Source: an uncultured Collinsella sp. (lineage in GTDB: Bacteria; Actinomycetota; Coriobacteriia; Coriobacteriales; Coriobacteriaceae). Taken from it: a stretch of 7,682 nt of DNA. The notes beneath the pieces are model-generated. The model made no database searches. It was not told where the DNA came from and was given only the letters and a program-made list of their open reading frames with translations. Made by a program: the position numbers and the translations under genes. Shown here in pieces: positions 1 to 6,531 of the stretch. Position 1 is the stretch's first letter. Every line of letters begins with the position of its first letter. The DNA is taken from NCBI GenBank assembly GCA_900752425.1, contig CAADVE010000103.1, forward strand, positions 1 to 7,682. The letters are read 5' to 3'.

Positions 1-3
1 GGT

Positions 4-25
4 GCGCCGGAACGCCCTCCGGCGC
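4..25 (-). terminator. Inverted repeat after murB, possible terminator or 3'-end hairpin
   Basis: A perfect 8-bp inverted repeat, GCGCCGGA (4-11) and TCCGGCGC (18-25), encloses a 6-nt loop. It begins about 24 nt past the murB stop. On the minus strand the stem is followed by ACC and then the window edge, so no U-tract is visible and the intrinsic terminator reading is unproven. It could also be an mRNA-stabilising 3' hairpin, or an intergenic hairpin before a further dcw gene such as ftsQ. Confidence 0.4.
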
Positions 26-48
26 GGCGGAAGGTTGGTTTCGATGCT

Positions 49-960
49 CTAGAAGCCGAGGAATTTAACTTCCGGTCTGAGCTCGATGCCATACGCCTCC
101 CTCACCTTTCCGTGCACATGCCTGATAACCGCGGCCACGTCATCGGCCGAGGCGGTTCCGTTATTAACGATAAAATTAGCGTGTACGGGCGAAACTTCCG
201 CACCGCCAACCGAAAAACCCTTTAATCCACAATCCTCAATCAACTTGCCCACGCTTGCGTCGGGCGGGTTGCGAAAGACCGATCCGCAGGATGCACGGCC
301 CATGGGCTGCGTGCGCTTGCGGCGCGTCAGGTACCGCTCCATACGCTCACGAATGTCTGCCTTGGGCGCGGGCTTGAGTTTAAGCACGCACTCGAGAATG
401 ATCTCGTTACGCGGCAAGCTGCACTCGCGATACCCCCAAGCGATCTCGGACCCTGCATAGTGCTTAATACCGGACGCCGGATCAAACGTGACCACGTCCT
501 CGATAAGGGAGCCGATCCACTCGGTCCGCGTACCCGCGTTCATGGACACGGCGCCACCGACCGAACCGGGAATACCGACCGCGAACTCAAGACCCGAAAG
601 CCCGCGCGACAAAGCGTCGTTGACCAAACGCGCGAACATCACGCCCGCACCAACGGTCAGCGTGCAGCCGTCCTCGGCAACAACCGTGCGCTGAAACTCA
701 CGTCCCAGCGAAATAACGGCGCCGCGATAACCGGCATCGGCAACCAACAGGTTGGACCCCTTGCCGATAATCACCCACGGCACCTGCTCGCGGTCAAGCA
801 CCGCCACGGCGCGACGCAGGGCATGGTAGCTATGGCACGTCACAAAGAGGTCGGCCTTGCCGCCGATACGATAGCTTGTATGGCGTGCAAGACGTTCGTC
901 CTCGACCACGTCCGTGTCGATCATGCCCGAAAGCGCCATGACGGCGTTAAACAGACCCAT
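49..960 (-). CDS. murB: UDP-N-acetylenolpyruvoylglucosamine reductase (MurB, type II)
   Basis: MurB is the cytoplasmic FAD enzyme that uses NADPH to reduce UDP-GlcNAc-enolpyruvate to UDP-MurNAc, the substrate of MurC encoded just upstream. The 303-residue product has the expected order of motifs. The N-terminal FAD domain has TSYRIGG (28-34), IGKGSNLLVADAGYRG (65-80) and GIPGSVGGAVSMNAG (129-143). The substrate domain has Tyr177-Arg178 (catalytic Arg), then CGSVFRNP (225-232), whose Ser227 matches the proton-donating serine, and HANFIVN (260-266). RPEVKF near the C-terminus holds the conserved Glu297. The CGSVF form and the length fit type II MurB. The common YRxS motif reads YREC here, a Ser-to-Cys change next to the catalytic Arg. 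The gene begins 5 nt after the murC stop. No good ribosome binding site precedes the first ATG, so starts at Met8 or Met13 remain possible. Identity is certain; the exact start is not. Confidence 0.97.
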   Translation of the reverse strand: MGLFNAVMALSGMIDTDVVEDERLARHTSYRIGGKADLFVTCHSYHALRRAVAVLDREQVPWVIIGKGSNLLVADAGYRGAVISLGREFQRTVVAEDGCTLTVGAGVMFARLVNDALSRGLSGLEFAVGIPGSVGGAVSMNAGTRTEWIGSLIEDVVTFDPASGIKHYAGSEIAWGYRECSLPRNEIILECVLKLKPAPKADIRERMERYLTRRKRTQPMGRASCGSVFRNPPDASVGKLIEDCGLKGFSVGGAEVSPVHANFIVNNGTASADDVAAVIRHVHGKVREAYGIELRPEVKFLGF

Positions 961-965
961 GGGGT

Positions 966-2384
966 TTAAGCGTCTTTCTTGGCAGTCAGATACTCGATGA
1001 ACTCGGGGCCGACGGTCGTAACGTCGCCGGCACCCATGGTGAGCAGCAGGTCGCCCTCGCCCACGAGCTTCTCAAGCTCCTGGTTGAGCTCAAGACGACT
1101 GGAGCAGTACACGACCTCCTTGCCGGGGTGCTTAGCGCGAACGGTATCTGCGAGCATCTTGGAGGTAACGCCCGGAATCGGCATCTCGCCGGCGGAGAAT
1201 ACATCGATCAGCAGCAGCTTGTCGGCGTTGGCAAAGGCATCGGCAAAGTCATCGCACAGAGCCTGCAGGCGCGAATAGCGGTGCGGTTGGAACACGACGT
1301 CAACATGTTTGTAGCCCAGCGAAGAGGCAGCAGCGAGCGTCGCCTTGATCTCGGTGGGATGATGGCCGTAATCGTCAACCACCGTGATGCCGTCGATATC
1401 GCCCACGTGGGTAAAGCGACGGCGGACGCCCTCAAAACTCGAAAGTGCCTTAGCGGCGGCGTCGATATCGAGGCCTAGGACACGGGCGACGGTCAAGACG
1501 GCCGTGGCGTTGAGCATGTTGTGGCGACCGGGGTTGCTCTTAATCTCGACAGCGTGCTCGGTGCCGTCCTCAAAGCGAACGATAAAGTCGCTCTGGATGC
1601 CCTTGACATCCGGATGTACGCAGACGATGTCGTTGTTCTCGGCAAAGCCATAGGAAAGCACATGACGGCCCGTCGACTTAGCGAGCTCGACCAGATGCGG
1701 GTCCTCGCCGCAAACGATGACGGTGCCGTCCTCGCCCACCAGCCCCATAAACTTGGCAAAGGTGGCCTCGATCTCCTCTATGCCCGAGTAGTGATCGAGA
1801 TGGTCGGCCTCGACGTTGGTCACGATGACCACGTTGGGGTTCAGGAACAGGAACGAGCTGTCGGACTCATCGGCCTCGGCGACAAAGTAGTCACCCGAGC
1901 CGTTCTTGCCGTTGGTGTCGTAGCCCTCGACAATACCACCGATCAAAAAGCTGGGGTCCAGACCCATGCGGTCGAGCATAGTGGCGCACATCGAAGAGGT
2001 CGTGGTCTTGCCGTGCGTGCCGGCGACGGCGACGGTGGTGTAGCCGTGGCCCAGGGCCGAGAGCATCTTGGCACGGGGCCACACGGGAATACCGAGCTCG
2101 CGGGCACGCACGAGCTCGGGGTTGGACTCGGGAATAGCGGTGGAGACCACAACCACGTCGGGCTTGACCTCGTCGATCGTCGCAGCCTCGTGGCCCACGT
2201 GGACCTTCACGCCAGCGCGGGTAAGCTGGCGAATATAGCGCGACGTCTTAAGGTCGGAGCCGGTAACGGTATAACCGCGCTCGTGCAAGACGAGGGCGAT
2301 GCCGCTCATGCCGGCGCCACCGATACCGATAAAGTGGGCGCTCTTGAACTCGGGCGCGGAGGTTGCAGTCTGGGAATCAGCCAT
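966..2384 (-). CDS. murC: UDP-N-acetylmuramate--L-alanine ligase (MurC)
   Basis: MurC is the cytoplasmic ATP-dependent Mur ligase that adds L-Ala to UDP-MurNAc, the first step in building the stem peptide. The 472-residue product shows the three-domain layout. The UDP-binding N-domain has GIGGAGMSG (20-28). The central ATPase domain has the P-loop AGTHGKTTT (121-129), EADESDSSF (170-178), NVEADHLDHY (190-199) and the PGRHNMLNA segment (285-293). The C-terminal domain has FEGVRRRF (317-324), DDYGHHPTE (337-345), FQPHRYSRL (365-373) and GAGDV (451-455). The ATG at 2384 was chosen because AGGAG lies 11 nt upstream. A longer form from a GTG at 2411 adds nine residues but would bury that AGGAG in coding sequence and has no clear ribosome binding site of its own. 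The gene follows the 97-nt murG-murC gap and is spaced 5 nt from murB, so the two are probably cotranscribed. The order murC-murB puts consecutive pathway enzymes side by side. Confidence 0.97.
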   Translation of the reverse strand: MADSQTATSAPEFKSAHFIGIGGAGMSGIALVLHERGYTVTGSDLKTSRYIRQLTRAGVKVHVGHEAATIDEVKPDVVVVSTAIPESNPELVRARELGIPVWPRAKMLSALGHGYTTVAVAGTHGKTTTSSMCATMLDRMGLDPSFLIGGIVEGYDTNGKNGSGDYFVAEADESDSSFLFLNPNVVIVTNVEADHLDHYSGIEEIEATFAKFMGLVGEDGTVIVCGEDPHLVELAKSTGRHVLSYGFAENNDIVCVHPDVKGIQSDFIVRFEDGTEHAVEIKSNPGRHNMLNATAVLTVARVLGLDIDAAAKALSSFEGVRRRFTHVGDIDGITVVDDYGHHPTEIKATLAAASSLGYKHVDVVFQPHRYSRLQALCDDFADAFANADKLLLIDVFSAGEMPIPGVTSKMLADTVRAKHPGKEVVYCSSRLELNQELEKLVGEGDLLLTMGAGDVTTVGPEFIEYLTAKKDA

Positions 2385-2395
2385 GTGCTCGTGTA

Positions 2396-2400
2396 CTCCT
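2396..2400 (-). promoter_or_regulatory. Ribosome binding site of murC
   Basis: AGGAG on the minus strand lies 11 nt before the ATG at 2384. The spacing is on the long side, but this is the best Shine-Dalgarno match in the murG-murC gap and it favours the shorter murC start over the upstream GTG at 2411. Confidence 0.6.
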
Positions 2401-2431
2401 TGCGTAAACACTGCCTGTAACCCGTTAACTG

Positions 2432-2447
2432 TACCGCACCTACCGCA
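2432..2447. repeat. Short tandem direct repeat in the murG-murC gap
   Basis: TACCGCA occurs twice on the plus strand, at 2432-2438 and 2441-2447. The 9-bp units TACCGCACC and TACCGCATC match at eight of nine positions. The repeat lies in the only sizeable noncoding interval of the window, upstream of murC. It could be a regulator site, but a repeat this short may also be chance. I could not fit a convincing -35/-10 pair around it. Confidence 0.4.
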
Positions 2448-2481
2448 TCCGCGCGAGGGCGACCGGCGATATCCCGTCTAA

Positions 2482-3597
2482 CTAACGCAATCCCTCTACC
2501 GCGTCGGCCAAAAGTGCGGCGGCACGGTCCTGGGCCAAGCCGCGCGCCGCCTGACGCATGGCATCACGTGCCGCAGCGTCATCGATCAGGTGCAGCAGCT
2601 CGTCGGCAAAGGCAGGGGCATCGATATCGGCATCGGCGCAAAGCACGCCGGCACCGGCATCGACCAGGTAACGCGCATTCGTGGTCTGGTGGTCGGCCGT
2701 CGCGTGCGGATACGGCACGAGTACCGAGGGCACGGCAAGCGCGGCGATCTCGGCCACGCTCGAGGCACCGGAACGCGAGAGCACCAGATCGGCCGCAGCC
2801 AGCATATCGCCCATGTTGTCGATGTAGGGCTGGACACGATAGCGCTTCGCCTCCTCGGGCGTCAGCGCCAAAGCGCGCTCGGTCTCCTCAAAGCCGTCGG
2901 CACCCGTCGAATGCAAAACATAGAGATTCTCGCGGGTCAGCAGCTCACTCTTGAGCGAGGCAACGCGCTCGTTGAGATGCTGAGCACCGAGTGAACCACC
3001 AAAGACGAGCAGAAGTGTCGCGTCCTCGGGCACACCGAGCGTCTTGCGACCCCGGGGGCGATCGCCCTCGATCACCGAACGACGCACGGGATTGCCCGTC
3101 ATGAGCACATGGTCGGGGTCGCCCTCGCGCTCAAAGGCCGCACGGGCCGCAGGTACCGAAATGCACACGCGGGCGGCATGTGAGTTCATCATCTTATTGG
3201 CCAGACCCGGAACAGAGTTCTGCTCGTGCAGCAGATACGGAACGCCGGCGCCCTTGCACCAACCCAGCAGCGGGACCTCAACGTAAGCACCAAAGCCGAT
3301 AGCGGCATCGGGCTTACCGACCTTCGAGAAGTGACGGGCAAGCGCGCGCTTCGCCTTGTTGACGCGCCATAGCGAGGTCAGCGCCGTCCAGGGACGGGAG
3401 CGATCGAAGCCCGTGACCGTGATGGGCACAAAATCGAATCCGGCCTCGGGGACCAGACGACCCTCGAGCTTGCGAGACTGGCCCACGAACACAACGTGAT
3501 GACCGCGGTCACGCAGCTCCTCGGCCAAGGCGAGCGCAGGGTTGATATGTCCTGCCGTGCCGCCAGCTGCAATAGCAACGGTCATCTTATCGGTCAT
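2482..3597 (-). CDS. murG: Lipid I GlcNAc transferase (MurG)
   Basis: MurG is a GT-B fold glycosyltransferase on the inner face of the membrane. It transfers GlcNAc from UDP-GlcNAc to lipid I, giving lipid II. The 371-residue product has the first glycine loop GGTAGH (12-17), the GFGAYVEVP segment (101-109), HEQN (124-127), TGNPVRR (167-173), the GGSLGAQ loop (200-206), SGASSVAEI (276-284), and the UDP-GlcNAc-binding stretch ending in HATADHQTTNA (298-308). GGTAGH replaces the GGTGGH of Escherichia coli; as I recall, the alanine form is common in Actinomycetota. The start at 3597 has AAGGG 6 nt upstream and overlaps the end of ftsW by 11 nt, consistent with translational coupling. A longer reading from ATG 3630 lacks this support. 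Met5 at 3585, 1 nt past the ftsW stop, is a less likely alternative. The gene ends 97 nt before murC. Confidence 0.97.
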   Translation of the reverse strand: MTDKMTVAIAAGGTAGHINPALALAEELRDRGHHVVFVGQSRKLEGRLVPEAGFDFVPITVTGFDRSRPWTALTSLWRVNKAKRALARHFSKVGKPDAAIGFGAYVEVPLLGWCKGAGVPYLLHEQNSVPGLANKMMNSHAARVCISVPAARAAFEREGDPDHVLMTGNPVRRSVIEGDRPRGRKTLGVPEDATLLLVFGGSLGAQHLNERVASLKSELLTRENLYVLHSTGADGFEETERALALTPEEAKRYRVQPYIDNMGDMLAAADLVLSRSGASSVAEIAALAVPSVLVPYPHATADHQTTNARYLVDAGAGVLCADADIDAPAFADELLHLIDDAAARDAMRQAARGLAQDRAAALLADAVEGLR

Positions 3598-5107
3598 GGT
3601 AATCCCTTCGTACACGCGGCCCCTGGTCATCGGTGCGCAAACGCGCCGACGGGTCCGAATTCAAATCGATTCGATTATATCCGCCGCCCGCATTGCGAGG
3701 AGTGGGGCGCTGCGGACGACCTTGCGGTGCCGTTCGCTGACGCGGACGGGCTGCCGACTCGGTCGCAGAGCCATCCAGGACGGTAAAGCCGTTACGCGAA
3801 GATCGCTCACCGCGCACGTGGGGCACGCCGGCGGTACTCTCATCCATAACGGCAAAGCTCTCGCGGCGACGGTCGTATTCATCGCGACGGGCGCTCTCAT
3901 ACGAAACGCGCAGGATCAACCCGGCAAGCATAAGCGACACAATGATCGACGAACCGCCGTAGCTAATAAACGGCAACGGTTTGCCCGTCATGGGAAACAC
4001 GTTGAGGATGCCCAGCGCGTTAATCAAAAACTGCACCGCGAGAATGACCGCGGAGCCAGACGCCATGAGCGCGCCCCGACGATCGGTCGCCTGCTCGGCA
4101 ATGCGAAACGCCGAGTAGATCAGCATCGCAAACACCAAGAAGAACAGCACGGTTCCGACAAAACCGACTTCCTCGCCAATGATGGCCAGGATGTAGTCAT
4201 TGTGCGCCTCGGGCAGATACGAGTACTTCATGGTTGAGTTGCCGATGCCGCGGCCGAACAGACCGCCCGAGGCAAAGGCCATGATGGCAAGCGTGGCCTG
4301 ATAGCCGTCACCATACTCGTCGGCCCAAGGGTTCAAGGCAACCTGAATACGCACCATACGGTACGGCTCTGCGACAAGCGCAATCACGATCACGAGAATG
4401 CCGAAGATTAGCACGCCGATGATAAATCTGGGGTCGAGACCCGCAAACAACGCCATGCACATGAGGGTCAACAGGATGATCAGGACAGTACCGAAATCGG
4501 GCTGTATAAAGATCAGAAAGAGCGAAATGCCCAGGTAGATGCCCATCTTGCGAAGGAATTCGTTGATGTTGCCACCGGGCGAAAAGAAGCGATCAAGCAT
4601 GATGGCCGAATACGCAATGGCAAATGGCTTTAAAAACTCGGAAGGCTGGAACTGAATACCGGCGATGTTGAGCCAGCGCGTGGCGCCACGGCTGCCGCTG
4701 CCCACCAAGAACACCAAAAACAGTAGCCCTATCATGCCTATGAGGAAGATCCTGAGCATATCCTCCCCAAACCAGCTGTCCGGCAAAACGCGCACGATGG
4801 CAATCAGCGCCAGAACACCGACCACGGCAAACGCGGCCTGTCGACCCAGAAAAAACGTCGCCGAGCCATTCTCGTGCAGCGCCTCGACCGAAGACGCCGA
4901 GTACACCATCAGCAGGCCAAAGCATACCAAAGTAAACAAGCAGGCCATGAATATCAAACGGGGGCGCATGATACGGGCGGGAACGCCGGCAATATAGCGT
5001 TCGCTAAACGACTGCCCACCGCGGCTGGAACGCGGTGTGATGCGACGTGAGGAAGCACGGTCCGAGTCGGGCCTCCTCATACCTTGTCGGGGGCTCTCCT
5101 CTCTCAC
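3587..5107 (-). CDS. ftsW: Septal peptidoglycan glycosyltransferase FtsW (SEDS family)
   Basis: FtsW is the multispanning SEDS glycosyltransferase that polymerises lipid II at the division septum, working with a class B penicillin-binding protein. The 506-residue product has a basic cytoplasmic N-tail (1-49), about ten hydrophobic segments between 50 and 401, and a hydrophilic C-tail of roughly 105 residues. SEDS signatures are GSRGATRWLNIAGIQFQPSE (138-157), QPDFGTVLI (202-210), the large loop with YLPEAHNDYILAIIGEE (297-313), where Asp304 matches the catalytic aspartate, and GKPLPFISYGGSS (375-387). RodA and SpoVE are close relatives; the position between murD and murG favours FtsW. The C-tail (about 403-506) is unusually long and rich in Arg, Asp, Gly and Pro, with a repeated short motif. 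The GTG at 5107, 8 nt after the murD stop, has AGGGG 5 nt upstream. ATG 5080, nine residues in, is the alternative. Confidence 0.95.
   Translation of the reverse strand: MREESPRQGMRRPDSDRASSRRITPRSSRGGQSFSERYIAGVPARIMRPRLIFMACLFTLVCFGLLMVYSASSVEALHENGSATFFLGRQAAFAVVGVLALIAIVRVLPDSWFGEDMLRIFLIGMIGLLFLVFLVGSGSRGATRWLNIAGIQFQPSEFLKPFAIAYSAIMLDRFFSPGGNINEFLRKMGIYLGISLFLIFIQPDFGTVLIILLTLMCMALFAGLDPRFIIGVLIFGILVIVIALVAEPYRMVRIQVALNPWADEYGDGYQATLAIMAFASGGLFGRGIGNSTMKYSYLPEAHNDYILAIIGEEVGFVGTVLFFLVFAMLIYSAFRIAEQATDRRGALMASGSAVILAVQFLINALGILNVFPMTGKPLPFISYGGSSIIVSLMLAGLILRVSYESARRDEYDRRRESFAVMDESTAGVPHVRGERSSRNGFTVLDGSATESAARPRQRTAPQGRPQRPTPRNAGGGYNRIDLNSDPSARLRTDDQGPRVRRDYHDR
3604..3608 (-). promoter_or_regulatory. 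Ribosome binding site of murG inside ftsW
   Basis: AAGGG on the minus strand stands 6 nt before ATG 3597, which is good spacing. It lies within the last codons of ftsW, as expected for overlapping coupled genes, and decides against the longer murG start at 3630. Confidence 0.6.
3656..3859 (-). other. Repeated short motif in the FtsW C-terminal tail
   Basis: Within the FtsW tail, SFAVMDES (residues 417-424, 3836-3859) and GFTVLDGS (440-447, 3767-3790) share the pattern F-x-V-[ML]-D-x-S. A weaker third copy, YNRIDLNS (477-484, 3656-3679), keeps the aromatic, the aliphatic residue before Asp, and the Asp. The segments between them are Arg, Gly and Pro rich and look disordered. Repeated short motifs in disordered tails often bind partners. 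A cytoplasmic division protein is a natural candidate here, but that is inference. Confidence 0.5.
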
Positions 5108-5112
5108 CGCAA

Positions 5113-5117
5113 CCCCT
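5113..5117 (-). promoter_or_regulatory. Ribosome binding site supporting the GTG start of ftsW
   Basis: AGGGG on the minus strand overlaps the murD stop codon and sits 5 nt before GTG 5107. The alternative ATG at 5080 has only an AAGG one base away and an AGGAG 15 nt away, both badly spaced, so this site favours the GTG. Confidence 0.5.
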
Positions 5118-6522
5118 ATTCCATTTGTGATTTCGCTGCAGCGGCAAGCTGGGCCACGTAGTCCTTAAACACGCGGCCGCGCTCCTCATAGCCCGAGAAC
5201 TCATCGAACGAAGAGCAGGCAGGAGAAAGTAAGATCACGTCACCACGGCTCGAAAGCGAACGGGCGACGTCCACGGCGTCGCGTAGGTCATCCGCCTGGG
5301 CGATATCCACATCGCCATCGACATCGGCCTCGTCCATAGCGGCGGTGAAGCGCTCGCGCGCATCGCCAAAGCAGACGACCGAGCGCACGTTGTCCATAAC
5401 GACGCGCGCGAAGTCCGTGAGCGGCGTGCCCTTATCGTGGCCGCCGAGCAGCAAGATCACGTCGTCATCGGGAAATGCCGTCAGCGCCTTCTCGACCGCA
5501 TCGGTGTTGGTCGCCTTGGAATCGTTGACGTAGCGCACGCCGTCAATCTCGCCACACGGCTCCACGCGGTGCTCGAGCGGCTGGAACGAGGCAAGACCGC
5601 GGCAGACACCATCGACATCGGCACCGACCGCCAAGGCAGCCGTGGCAGCGCACAGGGCATTGATAACATTGTGATGGCCCGAGATCTTGAGCTCGGATGT
5701 AGCGATGAGCGGGATCTCGACGCCTTTCAGGCGCACGATCATCTTGCCATCGCGCACAAAGGCGGCATCCTCGCCCTCAGGCTCGTCAAAGGCAACCTTG
5801 CAGATGCGACGACCCGGCGTGTAGATGTACTCATCGAACTCGTGAATGCCGGCGTCTTCGACGTCGACAACCGCCAGATCGTCATCGACCATATTGTCAA
5901 ACAGTTTGATCTTGGCAAGCGCATAGTTCTTATGGCTCTTATGCCAGCCCAAGTGGTCGGGAGTGATGTTGAGCAGCACCGCCACGCGGGGGTGGAGCTC
6001 GGTTGTCGTAGCAATCTGATAGCTCGAGAGCTCAGCCACAAACCACTCGTTGTGGGCTCGGCCGTCAATCTCGTTGACCGGCGGCTCGCCGATGTTGCCG
6101 ACAGCAACGCTGGCCTCGCCGGCAGCCTTAAGCAGATAATCAGTCAGCGACGTGGTGGTCGTCTTGCCGTTGGTGCCCGTGATTGCAATCCAGTTATCGG
6201 GCGACAGGCGATAGGCAAACTCGGGCTCACCCATAATCTGGGCGGCATGCTCGCGCCCGGCCTTAAAGAAGCCCGAGAACTCCGAGATGCCCGGGCACGT
6301 CACGCATACGTCATAGGCGCCCTCGACCTGTTCGGTCCCATAGACAAACGACGCACCAGCAGCCTCGAGCGCACGCGTGGCGTCATTGGGCTCAGAGGTG
6401 CCGCCGCCATACACGGTAACGGCGCTTACGCGCTCGGGATGTGCCAGCGCCCAGCGGGCGACATCGAGACCGGATTTGCCCTGACCCAAAACGAGCAGGC
6501 TAAAGACATCAGCAAGAGGCAT
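5116..6522 (-). CDS. murD: UDP-N-acetylmuramoyl-L-alanine--D-glutamate ligase (MurD)
   Basis: MurD is the cytoplasmic ATP-dependent ligase that adds D-Glu to UDP-MurNAc-L-Ala. The 468-residue product is of usual length with three domains. The N-domain carries the Rossmann-like LGQGKSG (12-18). The ATPase domain has the P-loop GTNGKTTTT (116-124), GNIGEP (142-147), ELSSYQ (164-169), NITPDHLGWH (185-194), and YALAK, whose Lys204 is the probable carbamylated Mg-site lysine. HNVINAL is at 284-290. The C-domain has EHRVE (317-321), VNDSKATN (332-339), LGGHDKG (359-365) and SPACSSFDEF (433-442), the D-Glu-binding region typical of MurD. These last motifs separate it from MurC, MurE and MurF. The start lies 9 nt after the mraY stop with only a weak ribosome binding site, so translation may depend on coupling to mraY. 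No active-site residue I looked for is missing. Confidence 0.97.
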   Translation of the reverse strand: MPLADVFSLLVLGQGKSGLDVARWALAHPERVSAVTVYGGGTSEPNDATRALEAAGASFVYGTEQVEGAYDVCVTCPGISEFSGFFKAGREHAAQIMGEPEFAYRLSPDNWIAITGTNGKTTTTSLTDYLLKAAGEASVAVGNIGEPPVNEIDGRAHNEWFVAELSSYQIATTTELHPRVAVLLNITPDHLGWHKSHKNYALAKIKLFDNMVDDDLAVVDVEDAGIHEFDEYIYTPGRRICKVAFDEPEGEDAAFVRDGKMIVRLKGVEIPLIATSELKISGHHNVINALCAATAALAVGADVDGVCRGLASFQPLEHRVEPCGEIDGVRYVNDSKATNTDAVEKALTAFPDDDVILLLGGHDKGTPLTDFARVVMDNVRSVVCFGDARERFTAAMDEADVDGDVDIAQADDLRDAVDVARSLSSRGDVILLSPACSSFDEFSGYEERGRVFKDYVAQLAAAAKSQME

Positions 6523-6531
6523 GAAAGACCA

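Noticed and set aside
2385..2411. Nine-residue N-terminal extension of murC from a GTG
   Set aside because: The extension would translate through the AGGAG that serves ATG 2384, and no ribosome binding site precedes the GTG.
1521..2420. A 299-codon plus-strand open frame over murC
   Set aside because: It is again in the exact complementary frame of murC, whose Mur ligase motifs are complete. Lack of stops is explained by codon avoidance.
2428..2433. TACAGT on the minus strand as a -10 box for a murC promoter
   Set aside because: It matches the consensus at four of six positions, but the sequence 17-18 nt upstream is GC-rich with no -35 resemblance, so I do not call a promoter.
3598..3630. 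Eleven-residue N-terminal extension of murG from ATG 3630
   Set aside because: The AAGGG at 3604-3608 is well placed for ATG 3597, and MurG proteins normally begin only a few residues before the first glycine loop.
3542..4237. A 231-codon plus-strand open frame over the end of ftsW and the start of murG
   Set aside because: It is complementary in frame to ftsW, has no recognisable domain, and its Arg/His-rich composition reflects the antisense of the FtsW tail.
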